Shown here: piece after piece, positions 18,219 to 26,047 of the stretch
Layout: each line of letters starts with the position of its first letter
How positions within the stretch are numbered: the stretch's first letter is position 1
Source: Neisseria meningitidis
GTDB taxonomy: Bacteria > Pseudomonadota > Gammaproteobacteria > Burkholderiales > Neisseriaceae
NCBI RefSeq assembly: GCF_900638555.1
Contig: NZ_LR134525.1
Span: 2,108,001-2,172,000, forward strand
Direction: 5' to 3'
DNA: 64,000 bases
The notes under the pieces: model-generated
What the model was told of the DNA's origin: nothing
What the model saw: the letters and a program-made list of their open reading frames with translations, nothing else
Database searches by the model: none
Made by a program: the position numbers and the translations under genes

Positions 18219-18890
18219 ATGACTTTCCAACTGATTTTATTTTATATTTTTGCAGTGATAATTCTTTATGGCGCGATCAAAACCGTCACCGCTAAAAATC
18301 CTGTTCACGCCGCTTTGCATCTGGTGTTGACCTTCTGCGTGAGCGCGATGCTTTGGATGCTGATGCAGGCTGAGTTTTTGGGCGTGACGCTGGTGGTGGT
18401 TTACGTCGGCGCCGTGATGGTGTTGTTCCTGTTCGTCGTGATGATGTTGAACATCGACATTGAAGAAATGCGTGCCGGTTTCTGGCGGCACGCGCCTGTT
18501 GCCGGTGTGGTCGGCACATTGTTGGCAGTTGCCCTGATTCTGATTCTGGTCAATCCGAAAACCGACCTTGCCGCATTTGGGCTGATGAAAGACATTCCCG
18601 CCGATTACAACAATATCCGCGATTTGGGCAGCCGTATTTATACCGATTATCTGCTGCCGTTTGAATTGGCGGCGGTATTGCTGCTGTTGGGTATGGTGGC
18701 CGCGATTGCGCTGGTTCACCGTAAAACGGTTAATCCGAAACGTATGGATCCTGCCGACCAAGTTAAAGTACGCGCCGACCAAGGCCGTATGCGCTTGGTG
18801 AAAATGGAAGCCGTGAAACCGCAAACCGAATCTGCCGAAGAAAGCGAAGTTTCAGACGACCTCAAGCCGAAAGAGGAGGGCAAAGCATGA
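18219..18890 (+). CDS. nuoJ: NADH-quinone oxidoreductase subunit J
   Basis: A 223-residue membrane subunit with about five hydrophobic segments; [19 protein letters not shown] is the conserved bent helix of proton channelling. The hydrophilic C-terminal tail includes [10 protein letters not shown] and is partly encoded by TTCAGACGACCT (18851-18862), a reverse AGGTCGTCTGAA. The ATG at 18219 follows AAAGAAAG. Its TGA overlaps the nuoK ATG (ATGA). Confidence 0.95.
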
Positions 18891-19192
18891 TTACCTTGAC
18901 GCATTATCTGGTATTGGGTGCGCTCCTGTTCGGTATCAGCGCGATGGGTATCTTTATGAACCGCAAAAACGTGCTGGTCTTGCTGATGTCCATCGAGCTG
19001 ATGCTTTTGGCAGTGAACTTCAACTTTATCGCCTTTTCGCAACATTTGGGCGATACTGCCGGACAAATTTTCGTATTTTTCGTACTGACCGTTGCTGCTG
19101 CCGAATCTGCCATCGGTTTGGCGATTATGGTGCTGGTGTACCGCAACCGACAAACGATTAACGTTGCCGATTTGGACGAGTTGAAAGGGTAA
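18887..19192 (+). CDS. nuoK: NADH-quinone oxidoreductase subunit K
   Basis: A 101-residue, three-helix membrane subunit. Conserved acidic residues lie in [14 protein letters not shown] and [17 protein letters not shown], the proton-path glutamates. It is coupled to nuoJ by a four-base ATGA overlap with GAGGAGGGC upstream. Length is exactly that expected. Confidence 0.97.
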
Positions 19193-19225
19193 AGGTAGGT
19201 TGGGTCGAGACCTGACAAGACACCG

Positions 19226-19801
19226 ATGCCGTCTGAAAACCCGATAGGAAAAACGATGAAATCCATAGACGAACAAAGCCTGCATAATGCCCGCCGCCTG
19301 TTTGAAAGCGGCGACATCGACCGTATCGAAGTCGGTACCACCGCGGGCCTGCAACAGATTCACCGTTACCTGTTCGGCGGCTTATATGATTTTGCGGGTC
19401 AAATCAGGGAAGACAACATTTCCAAAGGCGGTTTTCGTTTTGCCAACGCCATGTATTTAAAAGAGGCTTTGGTTAAAATCGAGCAGATGCCCGAGCGGAC
19501 TTTTGAAGAAATCATCGCCAAATATGTTGAAATGAACATTGCCCATCCGTTTTTGGAGGGTAATGGCAGAAGTACCCGCATCTGGCTGGATTTGGTGCTG
19601 AAGAAAAACCTGAAAAAAGTCGTGAACTGGCAAAATGTAAGCAAAACCCTGTATTTGCAGGCGATGGAACGCAGCCCCGTCAACGATTTAGAACTGCGCT
19701 TTTTGTTAAAGGACAACCTGACCGACGATGTGGACAACCGTGAAATCATCTTTAAAGGTATCGAGCAGTCGTATTATTACGAAGGGTATGAAAAAGGCTG
19801 A
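19226..19801 (+). CDS. fic: Fic-domain AMP-transferase (class III, self-inhibited)
   Basis: A 191-residue Fic protein. The catalytic motif [12 protein letters not shown] begins at H107. The C-terminal inhibitory helix has S182-Y-Y-Y-E186-G, the (S/T)xxxE(G/N) motif that places it in class III. These positions match the crystallised meningococcal NmFic, known to adenylylate DNA gyrase and topoisomerase IV subunits and to be controlled by tetramerisation and by auto-modification at Y183. The numbering fits only if translation starts at 19226, where the start codon is the ATG of a DUS (MPSE). M11 at 19256 is an alternative. It lies between nuoK and nuoL. Confidence 0.93.
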   Translation: MPSENPIGKTMKSIDEQSLHNARRLFESGDIDRIEVGTTAGLQQIHRYLFGGLYDFAGQIREDNISKGGFRFANAMYLKEALVKIEQMPERTFEEIIAKYVEMNIAHPFLEGNGRSTRIWLDLVLKKNLKKVVNWQNVSKTLYLQAMERSPVNDLELRFLLKDNLTDDVDNREIIFKGIEQSYYYEGYEKG

Positions 19802-19842
19802 AGGTCGTCTGAAAAGCGATTTCAGACTGTTTCAGACGACCT
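19802..19842. repeat. inverted AGGTCGTCTGAA pair after fic
   Basis: AGGTCGTCTGAA (19802-19813) begins at the fic stop and TTCAGACGACCT (19831-19842) faces it. The arms can form a stem of about 12 bp without a T-run. Confidence 0.65.
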
Positions 19843-19927
19843 GATTTGGTAGGTGATCAGACGGGAGCGGATGAGAAAAGAAATTCTGGGTAAGAATAAT
19901 CCGGTCTGAAATATTGGAAGAAGAATG

Positions 19928-20266
19928 ATGGATAAAAATCAGTTAGAACAAGAATTTCATAAAGCCATGTTAAATATTTATCAGGAGGCTTTGAATTTGC
20001 CGCAACCTTACAAGGCGACACGATTTTTACAAATTGTAAATGAATTTGGTGGTAAAGAGGCGGCGGATAAATTATTAAGTACGGGGGAAAAGAAGACTCA
20101 GACCGGTTTTACAGAGCTGATTTTGAGTGGTGGCGGAGTCCACGCCTTGAAATACAGTATGGAATATCTGGTGTTACAAAAGCCGTGGTGTGATTTATTT
20201 ACTGAAGAGCAATTAGCTGTGGCACGCAAACGATTGGAGCGTGTTGGATTTGTTTCTCCGAAGTAA
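19928..20266 (+). CDS. unknown 112-aa protein between fic and nuoL
   Basis: The protein starts MDKNQLEQEFHKAMLNIYQE; an ATG three bases earlier is possible. It is soluble, mixed charged and predicted mainly helical, with a middle LLSTGEKKTQTGFTELIL and a C-terminal PWCDLFTEEQLAVARKRLE. GGAAGAAG lies just upstream. It is 126 bp after fic and 48 bp before nuoL on the same strand. I do not recognise a family. Class III Fic proteins carry their own inhibitor, so it need not be an antitoxin. Confidence 0.55.
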   Translation: MDKNQLEQEFHKAMLNIYQEALNLPQPYKATRFLQIVNEFGGKEAADKLLSTGEKKTQTGFTELILSGGGVHALKYSMEYLVLQKPWCDLFTEEQLAVARKRLERVGFVSPK

Positions 20267-20314
20267 TTTTGTACGAAACAAACATAGATTTTTAAATCAA
20301 TCGGATTCAATCAA

Positions 20315-22339
20315 ATGAACGACATGACTTTATATCTCATCATCGCCCTCGTGCCTTTGGCAGGCTCGCTGATTGCGGGTTTATTCGGCAACAAAATCGG
20401 ACGTGCCGGCGCGCATACGGTTACGATACTCGGTGTGGCGGTGTCCGCCGTGCTGTCGGCTTATGTGCTGTGGGGATTCCTCAATGGCAGCCGTGCCAAG
20501 TTTGACGAGAACGTCTATACCTGGCTGACGATGGGCGGTTTGGATTTCTCCGTCGGCTTCTTGGTCGATACGATGACGGCGATGATGATGGTCGTGGTAA
20601 CGGGCGTATCGTTGATGGTGCATATCTACACCATCGGCTATATGCACGATGAAAAAGTCGGCTACCAACGCTTCTTCAGCTATATTTCTTTGTTTACTTT
20701 CAGCATGTTGATGCTGATTATGAGCAACAACTTCATCCAGCTCTTCTTCGGTTGGGAAGCTGTGGGTTTGGTGTCGTATCTCTTGATCGGTTTCTATTTC
20801 AAACGCCCGAGCGCGACATTTGCCAACCTGAAAGCCTTTTTGATCAACCGTGTCGGCGACTTCGGCTTTTTGCTCGGTATCGGCTTGGTGCTTGCCTATT
20901 TCGGCGGCAGCCTGCGTTATCAGGACGTATTCGCCTATCTGCCCAACGTGCAAAATGCCACCATCCAGCTTTTCCCCGGTGTGGAATGGTCGTTGATTAC
21001 TGTAACCTGTTTGCTCTTGTTTGTCGGTGCAATGGGTAAATCGGCACAATTCCCGCTGCACGTCTGGCTGCCCGATTCGATGGAAGGCCCGACCCCGATT
21101 TCTGCATTGATTCACGCCGCAACCATGGTTACCGCCGGTTTGTTCATGGTATCGCGTATGTCGCCGATTTATGAGATGAGTAGCACTGCGCTGTCTGTCA
21201 TCATGGTGATTGGTGCGATTACCGCCCTGTTTATGGGTTTCTTGGGCGTGATTCAAAACGACATCAAACGTGTGGTTGCGTATTCCACCCTGTCGCAACT
21301 GGGCTATATGACCGTGGCTCTGGGCGCGTCTGCCTATTCCGTGGCGATGTTCCATGTGATGACCCACGCTTTCTTTAAAGCCTTGCTGTTCTTGGCGGCG
21401 GGCAGCGCGATTATCGGTATGCACCACGACCAAGATATGCGCCACATGGGTAACCTGAAAAAATACATGCCGATTACTTGGCTGACTATGCTGATCGGCA
21501 ATTTGTCGCTGATCGGTACGCCGTTCTTCTCCGGCTTCTACTCCAAAGATTCGATTATCGAAGCGGCGAAATACAGCACCCTGCCGGGCAGCGGCTTTGC
21601 CTATTTCGCCGTCCTCGCCAGCGTGTTTGTTACCGCGTTTTACGCGTTCCGCCAATACTTTATGGTGTTCCACGGCGAAGAGAAATGGCGCAGCCTGCCC
21701 GAACACCATTCAGACGGCCACGGCGAAGAACATCACGGTTTGGGTAAAAACGACAATCCGCACGAAAGCCCGTTGGTGGTTACCCTGCCTTTGATTTTGC
21801 TTGCCGTTCCGTCCGTCATCATCGGCTACATCGCCATCGAACCCATGCTTTACGGCGATTTCTTCAAAGACGTGATTTTTGTTAATGCCGATGCGCATCC
21901 GACCATGCACATTATGAAAGAAGAGTTCCACGGCGCATTGGCGATGGTGTCGCACAGCCTGCATTCGCCCGTTCTCTATCTCGCTATCGCAGGCGTATTG
22001 AGCGCATGGCTCCTATACGTCAAACTGCCGCACCTGCCTGCGAAAATCGCGCAGGCGTTCCGTCCGGTTTACGTTTTGTTTGAAAACAAATACTACCTTG
22101 ATGCCCTGTATTTCAACGTTTTCGCCAAAGGCACACGCGCATTGGGTACCTTCTTCTGGAAAGTCGGCGATACCGCCATTATCGACAACGGTATTGTCAA
22201 CGGCTCTGCCAGACTGGTCGGCGCGGTTGCCGCGCAAGTGCGTAAAGTCCAAACAGGCTTTATCTACACCTACGCTGCCGCTATGGTGTTCGGCGTATTG
22301 GTCTTGCTCGGTATGACCTTCTGGGGATTGTTCAGATAA
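20315..22339 (+). CDS. nuoL: NADH-quinone oxidoreductase subunit L
   Basis: 674 residues, an antiporter-like proton-pumping subunit with about 14-16 transmembrane segments and the long lateral helix at the C-terminus. Signature parts are NNFIQLFFGWEAVGLVSYLLIGF, LHVWLPDSMEGPTPISALIHAATMV and FYSKDSIIEAA. The histidine-rich loop (HHSDGHGEEHHGLGKND, about 465-485) lies between helices. The start has no strong ribosome site. An inverted uptake-sequence hairpin follows the stop. Confidence 0.97.
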   Translation: MNDMTLYLIIALVPLAGSLIAGLFGNKIGRAGAHTVTILGVAVSAVLSAYVLWGFLNGSRAKFDENVYTWLTMGGLDFSVGFLVDTMTAMMMVVVTGVSLMVHIYTIGYMHDEKVGYQRFFSYISLFTFSMLMLIMSNNFIQLFFGWEAVGLVSYLLIGFYFKRPSATFANLKAFLINRVGDFGFLLGIGLVLAYFGGSLRYQDVFAYLPNVQNATIQLFPGVEWSLITVTCLLLFVGAMGKSAQFPLHVWLPDSMEGPTPISALIHAATMVTAGLFMVSRMSPIYEMSSTALSVIMVIGAITALFMGFLGVIQNDIKRVVAYSTLSQLGYMTVALGASAYSVAMFHVMTHAFFKALLFLAAGSAIIGMHHDQDMRHMGNLKKYMPITWLTMLIGNLSLIGTPFFSGFYSKDSIIEAAKYSTLPGSGFAYFAVLASVFVTAFYAFRQYFMVFHGEEKWRSLPEHHSDGHGEEHHGLGKNDNPHESPLVVTLPLILLAVPSVIIGYIAIEPMLYGDFFKDVIFVNADAHPTMHIMKEEFHGALAMVSHSLHSPVLYLAIAGVLSAWLLYVKLPHLPAKIAQAFRPVYVLFENKYYLDALYFNVFAKGTRALGTFFWKVGDTAIIDNGIVNGSARLVGAVAAQVRKVQTGFIYTYAAAMVFGVLVLLGMTFWGLFR

Positions 22340-22347
22340 AAATGAGA

Positions 22348-22380
22348 TTTTCAGACGACGTTTAGGTCGTCTGAAAAAAG
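22348..22380. terminator. inverted GTCGTCTGAA hairpin after nuoL
   Basis: TTTTCAGACGACG (22348-22360) faces AGGTCGTCTGAAAAAAG (22364-22380), giving a compact hairpin ending in an A-run on this strand and a T-run on the other. It may reduce read-through from nuoL into the cupin gene. Confidence 0.5.
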
Positions 22381-22394
22381 AAACTTGAGAAACA

Positions 22395-22715
22395 ATGTCA
22401 AACACACAAACCATCCGCTCTGCCGACTTCACCACTTCCCGCGCATGGGGCGCACTCGACATCGCCAATATGAACGGCACCACCGTGCGCCTGCACTGGA
22501 CGGACCAGCCCTACAAATGGCACGTCAACGACGGCGAGGAAGTGTTTGCCGTGATGGATGGCGAAGTCGATATGCACTACCGAGAAAACGGCGAAGAACA
22601 CATCGTTCGGTTGAAAAGCGGCGACATCTTCTACGCAGGAATCGGCACGGAACACGTCGCCCACCCGCGCGGCGAAACGCGGATTTTAGTGATTGAGAAA
22701 GAAGGCAGTGTTTAG
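22395..22715 (+). CDS. small cupin-domain protein
   Basis: A 106-residue single-domain cupin. Motif 1 is KWHVNDGEEVFAVMDGEVDM and motif 2 is LKSGDIFYAGIGTEHVAHP, so metal-binding-type H/E positions are partly kept. The substrate is unknown; related small cupins bind sugars or act as isomerases. It lies between nuoL and the DUF262 gene on the same strand, with GC content like the core genome rather than the neighbouring insert. The ATG is preceded by CTTGAGAAACA. Confidence 0.75.
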   Translation: MSNTQTIRSADFTTSRAWGALDIANMNGTTVRLHWTDQPYKWHVNDGEEVFAVMDGEVDMHYRENGEEHIVRLKSGDIFYAGIGTEHVAHPRGETRILVIEKEGSV

Positions 22716-22789
22716 GGCGGATACGCATAAGTATTATGTGCTTTTTCAGGTATCCTGAAAATCATAAATCTATCAACGAGACTTTAATC

Positions 22790-24505
22790 ATGGCAAATCT
22801 AAATGTGAGTAGTAAAAAAATTATTAATCTGCTAGGTAATCAAGATATGCAGGAAAAATATTTTATCATTCCTGAATATCAACGCCCCTATCGCTGGGAT
22901 ACCGAAAAATGCGCCGTATTATGGTCTGATATTGTGGATTTTCGCCAGTCGTCCACAGGAAAAAATGAAGAATATTTTCTTGGTACAATCGTTGTTTGCC
23001 CCAATGAAAAAGGTAATTTGGAAGTAATTGATGGGCAACAGCGTTTAACATCATTACTGCTGTTATTGCGTGCGTTTTATCGAGTTTTAGAGCAAACGGA
23101 AAGTACCCCCGATACCGCAGCCAAAATTACCACACTTAAAAGCAAAATTGCCCCCTGTATTTGGGATGTTGATGTTCTAACGGCTGAAATTACCGATAGA
23201 ACCGCAATCCGGCTGCATACGCAAGTTGCCACAGAAACAGATAACGAAATTTTGCACGAGATTTTGGCAAACGGTGAAATCTCAGAAGAGTGTCGTTCTA
23301 ATTACGCCGTTAATTATTTGTATTTCCTGAAACAGTGCCAAGAATACGCCAGAACCAACCCAATGGATTGGTATCATCTTTGTTTAACTATTTTGAATGA
23401 CTGTATTTTACTTCCGATTGAAAGTGACAGTTTAAATAGTGCATTAACCATATTTTCCACATTAAACGATAGGGGCTTGCCTTTGTCGGATGCAGATATT
23501 TTTAAAGCCAGGCTTTATAAGATGGCGCAGCAGAAAGATAAATTTGTTGAACAATGGAAGGAACTTGTTGCGTTGGCAGAGGGTGCATCTATTTCCGTAG
23601 ATGATTTGTTCCGCTATTACACCCATGTATTAAGGGCGAAAGAAAAGATTACGGATAAAGAAATTGGGCTTCGCCGTTTTTATACTGACAACCGAAACAA
23701 ACAGTTGGAAAACGAAAATTTGTTCAATCACTTAATTGAGCTGGCTGGATTTTGGCAGGATATTAACAACAGCAAAACTAACCAAGACGTGGAAACTTCG
23801 AACTTTGTAAATGACGAGGCGGCCAAGTGGCTGCAATGTCTGAATGTCTATCCTAATGAGTTTTGGAAATACGCCGCGAGTGTGTTCTTCATTGCAAACA
23901 AGGGTGCGCAATCCTTTAAAGATGATTTTGCAGCATTATTAAAACAGCTTACTGCATTTTTGTATGCTAAATTTTTAGTTGCGCCAACCGTAACCGCAAT
24001 TAAAGATGATATTTATAAATTATGTGTTGCGATTTATCACGGTGAAAAAAACGCTTTATCATATGTTATGCCTGCACCCATACACTATGAACAAAATACA
24101 GGACGTATAACTAAAGGGTTGTTAATGATTAATGCTTATCTATTTGATGAAAAGCAGAAATTATTGCCAACTAAAACTGAAATCGAACATATCTTTCCGA
24201 AAAAATGGCAGGAAACTAACTATAATGGTTGGTCAATCATAGATGCGGAACAATATTTAGAACAACTAGGTAATAAAATTGTTTTTGAAAAACGGTTAAA
24301 TATTCAGGCAGGTAACGGCTATTTTGGTAAGAAAAAGGAGCAATATCAAAAATCCGATATTGTTGAAGTGCGTGAATTAGCAGGTGAAAATGCCAATGAT
24401 TGGTTACCGAGTGATATTCAGAAACGCCAGCAGCAGATTGTGGATAGATTGAAACAGTTTTTCGATAATTGTTTTGAAGCAGCCAGCATCCCCAAAAAAA
24501 ATTAA
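22790..24505 (+). CDS. DUF262/DUF1524 GmrSD-like nuclease (putative restriction/defence protein)
   Basis: 571 residues from the ATG at 22790; a start at 22736 would add a non-homologous leader. The N-terminal half is DUF262 (ParB/Srx-like): FIIPEYQRPYRW near residue 25, YFLGTIVV and the diagnostic VIDGQQRLTSLLLLL near 80. FSTLNDRGLPLSDADIFKA follows. The C-terminal DUF1524/HNH part has EIEHIFPKKW, LGNKIVFEKRLNI and a late K/N-rich segment, with the key histidine and asparagine present. This is the layout of fused GmrSD type IV enzymes, which cut modified (e.g. glucosylated hydroxymethylcytosine) phage DNA. It is AT-rich, sits inside the nuo operon, and is probably acquired. Phage defence is inference. 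Confidence 0.8.
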   Translation: MANLNVSSKKIINLLGNQDMQEKYFIIPEYQRPYRWDTEKCAVLWSDIVDFRQSSTGKNEEYFLGTIVVCPNEKGNLEVIDGQQRLTSLLLLLRAFYRVLEQTESTPDTAAKITTLKSKIAPCIWDVDVLTAEITDRTAIRLHTQVATETDNEILHEILANGEISEECRSNYAVNYLYFLKQCQEYARTNPMDWYHLCLTILNDCILLPIESDSLNSALTIFSTLNDRGLPLSDADIFKARLYKMAQQKDKFVEQWKELVALAEGASISVDDLFRYYTHVLRAKEKITDKEIGLRRFYTDNRNKQLENENLFNHLIELAGFWQDINNSKTNQDVETSNFVNDEAAKWLQCLNVYPNEFWKYAASVFFIANKGAQSFKDDFAALLKQLTAFLYAKFLVAPTVTAIKDDIYKLCVAIYHGEKNALSYVMPAPIHYEQNTGRITKGLLMINAYLFDEKQKLLPTKTEIEHIFPKKWQETNYNGWSIIDAEQYLEQLGNKIVFEKRLNIQAGNGYFGKKKEQYQKSDIVEVRELAGENANDWLPSDIQKRQQQIVDRLKQFFDNCFEAASIPKKN

Positions 24506-24541
24506 CTTTTCCAATAACCTCCAAACCAAACAGGTAACGCA

Positions 24542-26038
24542 ATGTTTTCTAACCATCTTCTCAGCTTGGCAATATGGATACCCATTGCCGCAGGTGTGCT
24601 GGTTTTGGCGACCGGTAAAGACAGCCGTGCGCCGCTGGCGCGTGTGCTTGCCTTCATGGGTGCGCTTGCCGGTTTCTTGGTAACGCTGCCCTTGTTTACC
24701 GGTTTCGACCGTTTGAGCGGCGGCTATCAGTTTACCGAGTTCCACGAGTGGATTCCGCTTCTGAAAATCAACTACGCATTGGGCGTGGACGGTATTTCAG
24801 TACTCTTTATCATCTTGAATGCGTTTATTACGCTGTTGGTGGTATTGGCCGGTTGGGAAGTCATTCAGAAACGTCCGGCGCAGTATATGGCGGCTTTCCT
24901 GATTATGTCGGGTTTGATTAACGGCGCGTTTGCCGCGCAGGATGCGATTCTGTTTTATGTGTTCTTCGAGGGTATGCTGATTCCGCTGTACCTGATTATC
25001 GGTGTATGGGGCGGTCCGCGCCGCGTCTATGCGTCGGTCAAGCTGTTCCTCTACACGCTGATGGGTTCGCTCCTGATGCTGGTTGCCATGGTTTACCTTT
25101 ATTATCAAACAGGCAGCTTCTCTATTGTCGATTTTCAAAACATCAAACAGATTCCGTTGGGCGTGCAACAGCTTTTGTTTGCGGCGTTCTTCCTGTCGTT
25201 TGCCGTAAAAGTGCCGATGTTCCCCGTACACACTTGGCTGCCGGATGCCCACGTTGAAGCGCCGACCGGCGGTTCGATGGTGTTGGCGGCAATTACGCTG
25301 AAACTGGGTGCGTATGGTTTCTTGCGCTTTATCCTGCCGATTATGCCGGACGCGGCTCGCTATTTTGCCCCTGTAATCATCGTATTGAGCCTGATTGCCG
25401 TAATTTATATCGGTATGGTGGCTTTGGTGCAAACCGATATGAAAAAATTGGTGGCGTACTCTTCCATCAGCCATATGGGTTTTGTTACTTTGGGTATGTT
25501 CCTGTTTGTGAACGGCCAACTGAATGATTGGGCATTGAAAGGCGCAATCATTCAAATGATTTCCCACGGTTTCGTGTCTGCCGCGATGTTTATGTGTATC
25601 GGCGTGATGTACGACCGCCTGCATACCCGCAATATTGCCGATTATGGCGGCGTGGTCAATGTGATGCCTAAGTTTGCGGCGTTTATGATGTTGTTCGGTA
25701 TGGCCAATGCCGGTTTGCCGGCGACTTCCGGCTTCGTGGGCGAGTTTATGGTGATTATGGGCGCGGTTAAAGTGAATTTCTGGGTAGGCGCGTTGGCCGC
25801 CATGACCCTGATTTACGGTGCGTCTTATACCCTGTGGATGTACAAACGCGTTATTTTTGGTGCGATCCACAATTCGCACGTTGCCGAAATGAAAGACATC
25901 AATTGCCGCGAATTTGCGATTTTGGCGGTGTTGGCGGTTGCTGTTTTGGGTATGGGCCTGTATCCGAACGCATTTATCGAAGTGGTGCATCAGGCGGCAA
26001 ACGATTTGATTGCCCATGTGGCACAAAGCAAGATGTGA
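24542..26038 (+). CDS. nuoM: NADH-quinone oxidoreductase subunit M
   Basis: 498 residues, an antiporter-like proton-pumping subunit with about 14 transmembrane segments. The quinone/antiporter domain includes FFEGMLIPLYLIIGVWGG (catalytic glutamate in an early helix), FPVHTWLPDAHVEAPTGGSM and KKLVAYSSISHMGF. The start follows the DUF262 gene by 36 bp, with no strong ribosome site. nuoN begins nine bases after the stop. Confidence 0.97.
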   Translation: MFSNHLLSLAIWIPIAAGVLVLATGKDSRAPLARVLAFMGALAGFLVTLPLFTGFDRLSGGYQFTEFHEWIPLLKINYALGVDGISVLFIILNAFITLLVVLAGWEVIQKRPAQYMAAFLIMSGLINGAFAAQDAILFYVFFEGMLIPLYLIIGVWGGPRRVYASVKLFLYTLMGSLLMLVAMVYLYYQTGSFSIVDFQNIKQIPLGVQQLLFAAFFLSFAVKVPMFPVHTWLPDAHVEAPTGGSMVLAAITLKLGAYGFLRFILPIMPDAARYFAPVIIVLSLIAVIYIGMVALVQTDMKKLVAYSSISHMGFVTLGMFLFVNGQLNDWALKGAIIQMISHGFVSAAMFMCIGVMYDRLHTRNIADYGGVVNVMPKFAAFMMLFGMANAGLPATSGFVGEFMVIMGAVKVNFWVGALAAMTLIYGASYTLWMYKRVIFGAIHNSHVAEMKDINCREFAILAVLAVAVLGMGLYPNAFIEVVHQAANDLIAHVAQSKM

Positions 26039-26047
26039 GGTGTGTAA

